DNA of 64,000 nucleotides from Dysgonamonadaceae bacterium (lineage in GTDB: Bacteria > Bacteroidota > Bacteroidia > Bacteroidales > Azobacteroidaceae): contig JAISOJ010000009.1 in NCBI GenBank assembly GCA_031275735.1, positions 1 to 64,000 of the forward strand. The letters are read 5' to 3'. The notes under the pieces were generated by a model. The model searched no databases, was not told the origin of the DNA, and saw only the letters and a program-made list of their open reading frames with translations. A program made the translations under genes and the position numbers. Positions 36,397-45,773 of the stretch are shown here, in pieces. The number at the start of each line of letters is the position of its first letter. The first letter of the stretch is position 1.

Positions 36397-37896
36397 ATGA
36401 AAAAATGGTTTTCTTATACTTTAATCTTTTTCTTGGCCTATGCTTTCGAATCGAAAGCGCAAATAGTTATCGGCGATCAGAAAGAGCCTGAGAATTTTTC
36501 TGCTCTTGAACTTATATCTAAAAACGGAACAGGAGGCATCATTCACCCTCAAATGACTGAAGCGCAGAGAGATGCGATTACAGCATCCTTGTCTTCCTCC
36601 CAAAAAACAGAAGCGCGGGGATTAGTAATTTACAACACCACCGAAGGTTGCCTTAACCTCTACCGAAATGAAAGCGAAGGTTGGGTAAGCCTCTGTTCGG
36701 GAGTAATTATTCCCCTCTTGGCGGAAGACGTCGCTGAAATACGTCCGATGCAGGGAACTATACCCGGCGACGGTAAAAAAGGAAAAGCCAAATACGACGT
36801 CGCACAAAGCAATTCATCCCTCGACGGCAGTTGCGGCGTAATCGGCTCGCCCAGTCGTCCCGGCGATTTCGGCAATTTCAACGATAATACCGATTTACGA
36901 AAATATTATGAAATCGTATTCCCCGCAGGGACTTATTCCTACCTGGTTGTCGGCGAACGGGAATATGCCACTCAGTTTTTAACCGTAACCGGCGGACAGG
37001 AAGGCAGCTTTAGCGGAGGAGCATACCCCATAATCGTGGATTTCGACCCGAAAATAAAAGAACTGGCTCGCGGCCTCGAAGAAAACAACGCCCTTTACAC
37101 TACGATCTTTGCTGTATATCAAAAAGACGGACAATGGTACAAAGCCGAATACAAACTTTCGGTGATGGATTGTCTGGGATGCGGCGTTCGAATACAAACC
37201 GGCGAAAAGGAATGGATGCGGGTAGCCTGTTACAATTTGGGCATTACTAACACTCTCGCCGATGCATTGTCTTACAGCGAAGATCTCATAGGCGACCGCT
37301 ACCAATGGGGACGGCAAACCGACGGACACGAAAAAACCGGCGCCTATATTTATCGTCCAAAAGTCGCTTTAGGCGAAATTGTTTACCCTGCTGCGCCGCT
37401 GGATAGCTTAGATGCCAACGGACAGCCGATCGGAGAGAGAAGAGGAGCTTTCATACCGGGAACCGGCGCCTTTTCCGGCATCGGCGGCGATTGGAGCGTA
37501 TTGCATCACCCTGCTTTATGGGGCGACGGAACGCAAAACGCTCATCCTGCAAAAACCGTTAACGACCCCTGTCCGAAAGGCTTCCGAATCCCATCGAAAA
37601 CGGAAATGGAAAAAATCTTGAACGCATTAAACATAAATACCAGCCTCTGGGGAGGCTTGGCTAAAGACGACGGTATCTTGTTCTTACCTTATGTTTACAA
37701 CAAAGAAATTAGCGGCACTTGGAATAGCGGCAGTCAGTGTTCGTATTGGACGGCAACCCCCGGTGCAACGCCTTCCGTCAGCAAAATTGATTTCTTGACA
37801 AAAGCGCAGGCACTTATTATTCAATCCGACGGAACGCCAAGCATGGGCGCCGTAGAAAAAGCCAAAGGCGCAACTGTCAGATGTATTGCCGAATAA
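36397..37896 (+). CDS. secreted protein: N-terminal surface module plus FISUMP-like domain, paralogue 3 (499 aa)
   Basis: The signal peptide MKKWFSYTLIFFLAYAFESKA is cut before QIVIG. The locus module follows (SALELISKNGTGGIIHPQMT, then ARGLVIYNTTEGCLNLY, about 22-100). A middle region of about 120 residues is unassigned. From about 265, GEKEWMRVACYNLG...DRYQWGRQTDGHEKTGA and NDPCPKGFRIPSKTEMEKI to YWTATPG...GATVRCIAE match the Fibrobacter-succinogenes-major-paralogue (FISUMP) type domain. That domain has a C-type-lectin-like look and is found on many Bacteroidota surface proteins. Its role is unknown but plausibly ligand binding. It lies 28 nt before the next gene. Confidence 0.82.
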   Translation: MKKWFSYTLIFFLAYAFESKAQIVIGDQKEPENFSALELISKNGTGGIIHPQMTEAQRDAITASLSSSQKTEARGLVIYNTTEGCLNLYRNESEGWVSLCSGVIIPLLAEDVAEIRPMQGTIPGDGKKGKAKYDVAQSNSSLDGSCGVIGSPSRPGDFGNFNDNTDLRKYYEIVFPAGTYSYLVVGEREYATQFLTVTGGQEGSFSGGAYPIIVDFDPKIKELARGLEENNALYTTIFAVYQKDGQWYKAEYKLSVMDCLGCGVRIQTGEKEWMRVACYNLGITNTLADALSYSEDLIGDRYQWGRQTDGHEKTGAYIYRPKVALGEIVYPAAPLDSLDANGQPIGERRGAFIPGTGAFSGIGGDWSVLHHPALWGDGTQNAHPAKTVNDPCPKGFRIPSKTEMEKILNALNINTSLWGGLAKDDGILFLPYVYNKEISGTWNSGSQCSYWTATPGATPSVSKIDFLTKAQALIIQSDGTPSMGAVEKAKGATVRCIAE

Positions 37897-37924
37897 TTAA
37901 TTAATCTTACTAAATTTTTGATTT

Positions 37925-39196
37925 ATGAAACGAAAATATAATGTCACGTGGTTACTTGTCGCTCTTTTTTTTCTGTTTGCCTTTCCGGCGCGAAGTCAGG
38001 TGAAAATAGGAAATACAACGGATCCGTGGCCATTTTCCTTGTTGGAAATAGAAAGTACCACAGGCGGCGTACGTTTGCCGCAATTGACGGGAGCGCAGGC
38101 CGCCGACTTGAAAGATTACCTGAATAACCAGGCTTCTCAAACCGAAAAAGAGCGGGCGCAAGGTTTATTGATATACAATACGGATACCAAGAAAATTGAA
38201 ATGTGGAACAATAATAACCGGAACTGGAAGCGATTGGAAGAAACCGTTGATTGCGTCAATGCCGAAAGCCTTACAATTTCAGCGCCGCTTACCGTTTTTA
38301 CGGAATACGCCGGCGACCTCGTCTTAACGGCGAACATCACCGGCGCTTCCCCCAGTGCAGACCCGCTCTATACCTGGTACCGGAACGATGAACCCATTGC
38401 CGTGGGCCGCGTCTTGACCGTCAAAAAAGAAGATTTGAGCGCCCAATGGAGCGGAATCTATACCGTCGACGTCTTAACTTGCGGATTCAGCGCCGTTGGA
38501 AACCTCTCTTCTTCGCCGGTAAACATCACGGTAAACAAAAAGGAACCGATAAAATATCAAAATACGTCATTATTTTATTCTTATTCTGATTTTATTAATC
38601 TCATTGAAGTGTCCGGATATCATGTATCAGCCTCGCAAGCGCCTGATTGCCTCTTCCTTCGCACTCCCAAGAGAAGTATTTCTCAAATTACCCTGAGATC
38701 GGGACAGGGATATGACCTGGTCACCAGCCACAGTACCGTCTGTCACGGTTACCGAAGTCCTTCTAATTCTTTTTCCGTGATTTTTTTTGATGCGGAAGGA
38801 TATCATTTGACCTCTTCCCCCATCCAAATGCCGTCTGAAAATCAGGATATTTCGTTTGCAACATCAGAAAAAAAGAACATGACGCTTAATGGGGATGCCT
38901 GGACGCTCTATCAACCCAAATCCGCAGAACCAACGCCGGGGCGCTACGTAGATTTTTGCCGCAGCCTGTTTTTCGACCACCCGCGCGCTTCGCTCCTATC
39001 CAAAGCGTTTTTAGAAAAATATGCCGCTTATTTAAATTCAACCATTATACCCGCCGGCGATTATTGGGTGCTGGACAAAACGTTTACTCCCCTGAAAGGT
39101 ACGGTTTCCTATCCTTCGGGAAAATTTACTTTAGTTACTTCGGAAGCTTCTTCAGGTAACTTTAACGTAAGATGTATTCAACCGGCAACTAATTAA
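37925..39196 (+). CDS. secreted protein: N-terminal surface module plus Ig-like domain, paralogue 4 (423 aa)
   Basis: The signal WLLVALFFLFAFPARS is cut before QVKIG. The locus module is clear (FSLLEIESTTGGVRLPQLTG, then AQGLLIYNTDTKKIEMW, about 26-105). An Ig-like domain follows (about 115-205; NAESLTISAPLTVFTEYAGD, TWYRNDEPIAVGRVL, WSGIYTVDVL). The C-terminal ~200 residues are unassigned and end in GNFNVRCIQPATN, an ending like that of paralogue 3 (ATVRCIAE). It has no T9SS sorting domain. It is the third gene of the second operon, ahead of the giant propeller protein. Confidence 0.8.
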   Translation: MKRKYNVTWLLVALFFLFAFPARSQVKIGNTTDPWPFSLLEIESTTGGVRLPQLTGAQAADLKDYLNNQASQTEKERAQGLLIYNTDTKKIEMWNNNNRNWKRLEETVDCVNAESLTISAPLTVFTEYAGDLVLTANITGASPSADPLYTWYRNDEPIAVGRVLTVKKEDLSAQWSGIYTVDVLTCGFSAVGNLSSSPVNITVNKKEPIKYQNTSLFYSYSDFINLIEVSGYHVSASQAPDCLFLRTPKRSISQITLRSGQGYDLVTSHSTVCHGYRSPSNSFSVIFFDAEGYHLTSSPIQMPSENQDISFATSEKKNMTLNGDAWTLYQPKSAEPTPGRYVDFCRSLFFDHPRASLLSKAFLEKYAAYLNSTIIPAGDYWVLDKTFTPLKGTVSYPSGKFTLVTSEASSGNFNVRCIQPATN

Positions 39197-39321
39197 TCTC
39201 TTAAAAACGAAAAAAAATGAAAAAAATAAATATGAAACATTCCTGTATTTCACATACCCAAGAGTATGAAAATGCGTATTCGTTTACTTGTCAACTCGTT
39301 TACTCGTTAACTCATTTTCGT

Positions 39322-42300
39322 ATGAAATTCAAACTATTTTGGATGGGCTTGTGCCTGACATTTGCGCAAGGAATATGCGGACAAATCGCTCCGGGGCAAA
39401 CGGATACAACCGATGTAGCTACCTGTTTCGATTTTATGGGAACCGTAAATTTTTCTTCTACTTACCGATGGATTACCAGTTATACCGGCCCTACCGCGCC
39501 GGACGACTGGACAGGTGGGCTATTAAATCCAAATACAAATAGAATGGTCGACTTCTCAATCCCTTTAGTAGCTGATTTAGATGGAGATGGATATCCGGAA
39601 ATAATTGGGTTGGGAGTATCCGGCACTGGTGGCTCGACCGGATATTATAATAATATTCAAATATACAACGGACAAACCGGTGAAATGATTACAAAATTAT
39701 ATTTACCGGGAACTGGTAATCATGATACATATTATTATTATCATTCCTCCTATCATGGTTCTCCGTGTCCTATGGCAATTGTGGATTCGGACAGGGACGG
39801 CATCAAAGAATTAATTTTTGCCTTTCCTAACAATAATTACTTAGCTTCAAGCTCTTATTGTAATAAGTTAGTTTCATTGGAATTGATTCCGCAAAAAAGC
39901 AACGACATAACGACAGATTATACGCTAAATGAAAAATGGCAGTCAACAGCTAATTATAATGCGGATTTGAGTGCCAACTACCATAAACCGCTACCCACTG
40001 TGGTTGATTTGGACGGCGATGGAAAAGCGGAAGTGGTAGTGTATAACCGGATATACAATGCGGCAACAGGAGCGCTATTGTCCAGTTTGGAAGGAAGTTC
40101 TTCTTTTATAGGGGGAGACGAAGGCGCTTATAATAATGATGATTACCTCGGCTTCAATTATGTGTATGACATGGACCTCGACGGGATTTATGATATCGTT
40201 GCCGGAGGCAAGATATATAAGATGCCCCAAAATATGAATGGTACTTTTTCTCCTACGACAATTACAATGACAGGCGTTCCTGACGGACGTACAGGAGTTG
40301 CCGATATTAACGGAGACGGTAGTCCGGATGTAGTAGTGGTTAAGAGGCTAGACAATGATGACATAAGAATAGTCGTTTGGAATCCTAATTTTTCCAATGG
40401 AGGGAATTCCTCGTCCCCTACAATTTTAGCCGATAGAACTTTTATGCATGAAGGCTACACGGGAGCCGCCTTCGCTAGCAATTCGTATGTTTTTATTGGC
40501 GATATCGACGGCCGAGTACAACAAACGACAGACAATCAAAGCTATCGCTTGCCGGAGATTGCTATATTGTCGGGACCTTACTCCTATGTGAATAGCAAAC
40601 ACTTAACTGTGCATCCGAATGTAGCGGGAATCTCTACGGCTGACGGCGGTTTTCCTACTACAGGAACCACTGCGGGAGAGGGCGCTATCGTCGCTGTTAC
40701 TTGGGATGCAAACCCCGGTGTATCGAAGGAAGAGCGCCTAAAACTATCGTTTATATTGGAACATGATGATCCCTCGCGTAATACCGGATTCACCATGTTT
40801 GATTTTGATAACGACGCTCAACAGGAAATTTGTTACCGGGATGAAAAGTCTTTACGCATCATAAAACCGATCAAGCCATTAATTAAAAATACTGCGACGG
40901 CAGCGTCAAACGGTATTTTATTCAAACAAGCAGTCATCTCTTATACGGGATTTGAATATCCGGTTATTGCGGATATAGACAATGACGCTTCTGCTGAAAT
41001 TATTGTTACAGGACGCAATGCGAACTCTGGCGCTTATTATTATGCATATATTTACGCCGTAGGTCCGAAGAACGATAAATTTGCTCCCGCATTGGGGGTT
41101 TGGAATCAATATATGTACGACCCGTTTAAAATCAAGGCGGATAGTTTAACTACGCCGATTGGTCCTGCACCCAATCGCCTGAGCCCGGAGTTCACGTATA
41201 ACCGGGTGGTTCGAAATGCAGAGGGTACGATCATAAAAACGGCAGAGGGATACCAACCTTATAATGCAACCATTATGCAAGACATGCGCTTCAAGAATAC
41301 GCCGGGAACTCCACATGGGAGCATAGAGCCGATTATTTTCCTGACGGAAGCCTATATTGTTACTACCGGAGCAGATAAACCAACCATAACGGGGACAAAT
41401 ACTACGAACGGGAAAATAACCCTCTATGTGGGTAATAAATCGACTGCGGAAACGGACGTAAATGCCAATACGCCGATTTCCATCTATCAAAACTCCGTAT
41501 CGAAAGCCAATTTTGTAAAAAAAGTAAGTCTTTCCGGATGTGGTTTTACGGGAGGCTCCATCCAAGCCGGCCAAACGGCAAAGATTGAAATTACGGGAGG
41601 AATAGACCCGACAGCCATCTATATCCTGCGTTTGGGAGACGATAGCGATTTGTCGGGTATAAACGAAATTTGGCGTTTCGGCCTCAATCCTCCGGCAACC
41701 AACAATACAAGCAACCAAACGGGTCCCTCTTCGCTAGCTTTCCGCGATTGCGACTGGAGCGATCAGGAAATAAAAGTAGCTCAACTTGTGGCCAACGACG
41801 ATATATATACCATTCAGGAACACAGTTTTGTGGATATTGATTTATTGGCCAATGATATTATTCCCGCCGATGCATCGATCAATATTAGAGAAGGCTTGAA
41901 CGGAGAGCTTTTGTCCGGACCTGTCGCCGGTGATCTCACCTGGTCGGGAAATGTACTTCGCTATACGCACAACGCAAAGACCGATCTGACGGATGGAATC
42001 GAATCTTTTCAATACCAAATTTCTTATATGTTTCCCGGCGCCGGTGCGGTAACAACGAGGACGGCAACGGTGTACATCTATATTTTGCAAAGCGAGGCCA
42101 ATGCTTTTGTCAGTTGTTACGGCGATAATTACCTGATTCAATTGAAAGAATTGCCCGGCGGCGTTCAATTCTATTGGTCCAGCGGGTTTTCCACTAAGGA
42201 AGAAACAACTCCCCATAGCTCCTTGCAACTATCGAATATAGTAGAGGATACTATTTTCTATATCCGTCCCGTTCCCACCGCAGCGCCTTACAATGGCCTT

Positions 42301-43860
42301 TCATTCCCGCGGGGCAAGTTGCATGTTTCAGTCGTACCGGAGGAAATCGATGGAAAACGAACTATTTTGAAATGGACAGGCGCCGCCAGTACCAATTGGT
42401 TTGATCCGAACAACTGGACGGATAACGACGGTAATGCAGTAACTTATTCGCCCTCTAACTGCACAGACGTAATCTTGTCGGAAGGGAAAAGCCGCTATCC
42501 GACATTAAACAGACCCGGAATAGCTAATAATATTTATATAAAAAACCGGGCAATGCTAGGGAATACTTTCCAACTTACATACGAAAAAGCTGCTTTCGAA
42601 CTGAAATTGAAGGCAAAGGAACGCAACCGCCTGTTGATGTACTCGGCGCCTTTCGGCAAAACTTATTCCGGCGACTTTATGTTGCGCGGCAAAGATGGTT
42701 ATCCCATCAAAAAAGCGGTTTACATGAGTTTCTTCCAGGCAACGAATCCGGATAATTCTTCCGAAACAGCAACGGCATACCACTTTACGCAGTCGTTCAG
42801 TAAAGAAGACGAGGAATTAACTTTAGGCAAAGGGTTTATCCTGTCTGTGGACGGTACGCAGGATACGGGCGATACCTCGTTCCAATTCCCGTCGCCGGTC
42901 GATCAATACGAATATTATTATGACGACGAATATATTGATAATTTGACAACACCGCCACAGGCGCCGTTGGCGCCGTTCTCCGGAGTGTTGGATAGAGGAA
43001 ACCCGGAGAAGAATAGCCGGTTCATTGCCGAAATGAGCAGCGGCGGCACATACAGCGCCTCCGGCTATTTTGATTTGACCATACCCAACGACCTTCCCGG
43101 CTCAAAATTGTTGATGCTGGTAAACCCGTTCAACTCCTTTTTAAGTGTGGATTCCGTTTTGGTGGGAAATGCAACAGTCTTGGAAGCCGGCCGCTACTAT
43201 ATTTGGGACGGTTCGGAGATAAGCGGTTTTATATCTTTTCAAAAGGCGAAAAATCAATGGGTCGTCGGCAATCCGGATGCCCTGCCGCAAACGCCTTCGC
43301 CACTCCTGATACCTCCTTACCAGGCTATTTTTGTATTGAAAAAGAACCCCGGTTCAATGGCAACCGTCCGTCTTTCCGAAAACTGGACAACCACAGACGG
43401 TGTCGGCTATGAATTGCGTTCGGGACACCAAACGGATGCGGGCGGCGAAGAAAACGCATGGTATCTGAATGTTTCGTCGGGCGAATTGGCCGGTCGTACA
43501 GCCTTGTTCGCTTCGGAAGAAACGACACATACGCCGGCTTTGTTTTTCGACGGCGACCAAGCGCAATCATTGGATATTTATGTGATTGACAAACAAGGGA
43601 AAGCTGTTTCGATAACGGGTTTCTCCGCCGAAGAACAAGAGGTGCAACTGGGACTTCGGCTGAAACAGTCCGGCGAAATCGAAATGGATTTGCAAGGCTT
43701 GGATACGGACGGCTATCAAGTGTACCTGAAAGATGAAGACCAACTGATTGATTTGTCAGACGGCAAGAAATACAAAACAACTATTGTTCGTCCGGTAGAT
43801 GCCAATAAAACTTACTTTGAAGTCAACGACCGTTTCAGTTTATTAATTAAAAAGAATTGA
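39322..43860 (+). CDS. giant secreted protein with N-terminal FG-GAP/VCBS beta-propeller (1512 aa)
   Basis: I choose ATG 39322 (MKFKLFWMGLCLTFAQGICG, cut before Q). The ATG at 39217 would prepend 35 residues encoded by low-complexity CGTTTACT repeats. The N-terminal ~600 residues contain at least seven Asp-rich calcium loops typical of integrin-alpha-like FG-GAP blades. Examples are ADLDGDGYPE (about 84), VDSDRDGIKE (154), VDLDGDGKAE (227), MDLDGIYD (284), ADINGDGSPD (327), FDFDNDAQQE (493) and ADIDNDASAE (550). A VCBS/cadherin-like segment (about 825-920, HSFVDIDLLANDI) follows, then long beta-rich sequence. The end (VYLKDEDQ..., NDRFSLLIKKN) resembles the module that usually precedes a T9SS sorting domain, but no sorting domain follows. 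It is probably an adhesin. It is the last gene of the second surface operon. Confidence 0.82.
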   Translation: MKFKLFWMGLCLTFAQGICGQIAPGQTDTTDVATCFDFMGTVNFSSTYRWITSYTGPTAPDDWTGGLLNPNTNRMVDFSIPLVADLDGDGYPEIIGLGVSGTGGSTGYYNNIQIYNGQTGEMITKLYLPGTGNHDTYYYYHSSYHGSPCPMAIVDSDRDGIKELIFAFPNNNYLASSSYCNKLVSLELIPQKSNDITTDYTLNEKWQSTANYNADLSANYHKPLPTVVDLDGDGKAEVVVYNRIYNAATGALLSSLEGSSSFIGGDEGAYNNDDYLGFNYVYDMDLDGIYDIVAGGKIYKMPQNMNGTFSPTTITMTGVPDGRTGVADINGDGSPDVVVVKRLDNDDIRIVVWNPNFSNGGNSSSPTILADRTFMHEGYTGAAFASNSYVFIGDIDGRVQQTTDNQSYRLPEIAILSGPYSYVNSKHLTVHPNVAGISTADGGFPTTGTTAGEGAIVAVTWDANPGVSKEERLKLSFILEHDDPSRNTGFTMFDFDNDAQQEICYRDEKSLRIIKPIKPLIKNTATAASNGILFKQAVISYTGFEYPVIADIDNDASAEIIVTGRNANSGAYYYAYIYAVGPKNDKFAPALGVWNQYMYDPFKIKADSLTTPIGPAPNRLSPEFTYNRVVRNAEGTIIKTAEGYQPYNATIMQDMRFKNTPGTPHGSIEPIIFLTEAYIVTTGADKPTITGTNTTNGKITLYVGNKSTAETDVNANTPISIYQNSVSKANFVKKVSLSGCGFTGGSIQAGQTAKIEITGGIDPTAIYILRLGDDSDLSGINEIWRFGLNPPATNNTSNQTGPSSLAFRDCDWSDQEIKVAQLVANDDIYTIQEHSFVDIDLLANDIIPADASINIREGLNGELLSGPVAGDLTWSGNVLRYTHNAKTDLTDGIESFQYQISYMFPGAGAVTTRTATVYIYILQSEANAFVSCYGDNYLIQLKELPGGVQFYWSSGFSTKEETTPHSSLQLSNIVEDTIFYIRPVPTAAPYNGLSFPRGKLHVSVVPEEIDGKRTILKWTGAASTNWFDPNNWTDNDGNAVTYSPSNCTDVILSEGKSRYPTLNRPGIANNIYIKNRAMLGNTFQLTYEKAAFELKLKAKERNRLLMYSAPFGKTYSGDFMLRGKDGYPIKKAVYMSFFQATNPDNSSETATAYHFTQSFSKEDEELTLGKGFILSVDGTQDTGDTSFQFPSPVDQYEYYYDDEYIDNLTTPPQAPLAPFSGVLDRGNPEKNSRFIAEMSSGGTYSASGYFDLTIPNDLPGSKLLMLVNPFNSFLSVDSVLVGNATVLEAGRYYIWDGSEISGFISFQKAKNQWVVGNPDALPQTPSPLLIPPYQAIFVLKKNPGSMATVRLSENWTTTDGVGYELRSGHQTDAGGEENAWYLNVSSGELAGRTALFASEETTHTPALFFDGDQAQSLDIYVIDKQGKAVSITGFSAEEQEVQLGLRLKQSGEIEMDLQGLDTDGYQVYLKDEDQLIDLSDGKKYKTTIVRPVDANKTYFEVNDRFSLLIKKN

Positions 43861-43914
43861 ACATTCGCTATTTTCCGGTTGTTCTATTTCAATAATAGAT
43901 TGATTATCAAAGAA

Positions 43915-44024
43915 GGAATAGAAAAAGGAACAGAAAGAAAGGATAAGGAAGAAGAAATAAACAAGTTGCAGAGTTTGTTTTCATACCGTGCTTCTTCCTC
44001 CCTTTCTCTCTGTTTCTTTATTCC
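43915..44024. repeat. imperfect purine/pyrimidine inverted repeat before the YhcC-like gene
   Basis: A purine-rich arm (43915-43954, starting GGAATAGAAAAAGGAACAG) is roughly complementary to a pyrimidine-rich arm (43991-44024, ending TGTTTCTTTATTCC), with a few bulges. The hairpin sits between the giant propeller gene and the YhcC-like gene and could terminate the former or shape the leader of the latter. Confidence 0.45.
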
Positions 44025-44038
44025 ATTAATATTTACGT

Positions 44039-44974
44039 ATGAAAGAAAAAAGCAAGCCTTACCGGGATTTCGGCGATTATTTGTCAACGGTTTTTCCTTT
44101 CAAGGTACAGAAAATTTCCATCAATGCCGGTTTTACCTGCCCAAACCGCGACGGGACAAAAGGATGGGGAGGCTGCACTTATTGTAATAATCAGACGTTC
44201 AGTCCGCAATATGCTGCGAATAATAAACCGGTTGCCCAACAGTTGGAAGAAGGAATGCGTTTTTTTTCGCACAAATATCCCCAAATGAAATACCTCGCTT
44301 ATTTCCAGGCTTATACTAATACTTACGACTCTGTAGAAAATCTTCTCCCAAAATACGAAGAAGCTTTGGACTATCCGAACGTTGTGGGCCTGATTATTGG
44401 AACCCGCCCCGACTGTGTGCCGGAAGAATTGCTGGATGAACTGGAAAAAATTTCCCGGAAATATTTTCTTTTGGTAGAATATGGCATCGAATCGACTTGT
44501 AACGAAACTTTGCAATTTATCAACCGGGGACATACGTATGAAGAGGCCGTAGAAGCTATCTTGCGAACCACTTCCCGGGGAATAAATAGCGGCGCTCATC
44601 TGATTTTGGGGCTTCCGGGCGAAACTCAAGCAATGATTCTTTCCCATGCCGATAAAATTTCCCAATTACCGCTTACGACGATCAAACTACATCAGTTACA
44701 ATTGATTCGTCACACGAAAATGGCCCGTCAGTTGGAAGAACATCCGGAATTGTTTCATCGATACGACGTGGATGAATACGTTGATTTGTGCATCGATTTC
44801 CTCGAACGTTTGCATCCCGATTTAGCTGTGGAACGTTTTGTTTCCCAATCCCCGGAAGAACTCTTGGCTGTTCCCGGCTGGGGATTGAAAAACTACGAAT
44901 TTACTGCTCAATTGAATAAACGAATCATAGAACGAGGCGCTTATCAAGGACGATATTTTTCCCTTTCCATCTAA
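44039..44974 (+). CDS. YhcC-like radical SAM protein, TIGR01212 family (311 aa)
   Basis: This is a radical S-adenosylmethionine enzyme whose reaction is not established in the family. The start KPYRDFGDYLSTVFPFKVQKISINAGF is followed by C34-PNRDGTKGWGG-C46-TY-C49, the characteristic wide CX11CX2C iron-sulfur motif. EYGIESTCNETLQFINRGHTYEEAVEAI and LILGLPGE are further family motifs, and the length is typical. The stop codon overlaps the converging barrel gene by 4 nt (CTAA at 44971-44974). Confidence 0.93.
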   Translation: MKEKSKPYRDFGDYLSTVFPFKVQKISINAGFTCPNRDGTKGWGGCTYCNNQTFSPQYAANNKPVAQQLEEGMRFFSHKYPQMKYLAYFQAYTNTYDSVENLLPKYEEALDYPNVVGLIIGTRPDCVPEELLDELEKISRKYFLLVEYGIESTCNETLQFINRGHTYEEAVEAILRTTSRGINSGAHLILGLPGETQAMILSHADKISQLPLTTIKLHQLQLIRHTKMARQLEEHPELFHRYDVDEYVDLCIDFLERLHPDLAVERFVSQSPEELLAVPGWGLKNYEFTAQLNKRIIERGAYQGRYFSLSI

Positions 44975-45768
44975 AAGTTCAGCATCAAGCCGAGTCCACA
45001 GGCATAAATTTCAGGCCCTTTGTTCTTTTCGAACAGAGAAAAAGGCTGGTAATACCCGAAAATACTGAAATCGTCGAAACCGGCATGGCAGGTAATACGG
45101 GCGCTTATCGGTAAAAGGTTCAAATTGTGATAATTCGCTTTTTCAATCCCATGAGATGTTCTTATGTCCAATTGCGACTTGGAATAACACTTGATCAACC
45201 CTTCGACGCCTCCGTAAATAAAAAAATGCTTGTTGTGTCCAACTGTCGTCTGGTATTCCAATAATAACGGAATTGTTGCGTAATAAACCAGTAATTTATT
45301 GGATTCGTATTCCCTTGCAGGGTCTTTCACAAATTGCGAAATCCCGTCAATTTCCTGCAATCCGATGTTTCCTTTGAAATGATAGCGCGACCAATCGAAT
45401 CCCAAGCCGGAAACGAATACCCAGTGGCCGGACAATGGAATATTATAGTCAATCAGATTTAAAACAATTGAATACGAGCGACTTAAATTCAAATTAGGTA
45501 CAGGGTTGGTTTTTCCTAAGTTTTCCAGTTTGGAAAAAGCAAATCCGATGCCCGTCCAATGCGAGGATATCGGACGAGATTTATCTGGTTTTTTCCATTG
45601 AAAAATAAAATTGTAGGACGAACCATCGAAGAATACGGAACTTTTCTCTTCCGTTTCGTCTTCCATTTCACTGTTTATTCTTGTTTCTTCTGCTACAATA
45701 ATTTTTTGTGCAAATAGCGATGCGGACAACAAAAGTGCTCCGACTACGGATAATAAATTTTTTTTCAT
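44971..45768 (-). CDS. outer membrane beta-barrel protein (265 aa)
   Basis: The signal MKKNLLSVVGALLLSASLFA is cut before QKI. The mature protein has alternating hydrophobic/aromatic strands (SSYNFIFQWKKP, HWTGIGFAFSKL, HWVFVSGLGFDWSRYHF, IFGYYQPFSLF) and ends in LGLMLNF, a typical outer-membrane barrel C-terminus with terminal Phe. It is similar in style to PorT-like or OmpW-like barrels, but no specific family is certain. It is the last gene of the minus-strand series headed by the ECF sigma factor, and lies 5 nt from the preceding secreted protein gene. Confidence 0.75.
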   Translation of the reverse strand: MKKNLLSVVGALLLSASLFAQKIIVAEETRINSEMEDETEEKSSVFFDGSSYNFIFQWKKPDKSRPISSHWTGIGFAFSKLENLGKTNPVPNLNLSRSYSIVLNLIDYNIPLSGHWVFVSGLGFDWSRYHFKGNIGLQEIDGISQFVKDPAREYESNKLLVYYATIPLLLEYQTTVGHNKHFFIYGGVEGLIKCYSKSQLDIRTSHGIEKANYHNLNLLPISARITCHAGFDDFSIFGYYQPFSLFEKNKGPEIYACGLGLMLNF

Positions 45769-45773
45769 GATGA

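Noticed and set aside
39217-39321. N-terminal extension of the propeller protein from ATG 39217
   Set aside because: It is encoded by repeated CGTTTACT/CGTTAACTC units and precedes a normal signal peptide starting at 39322.
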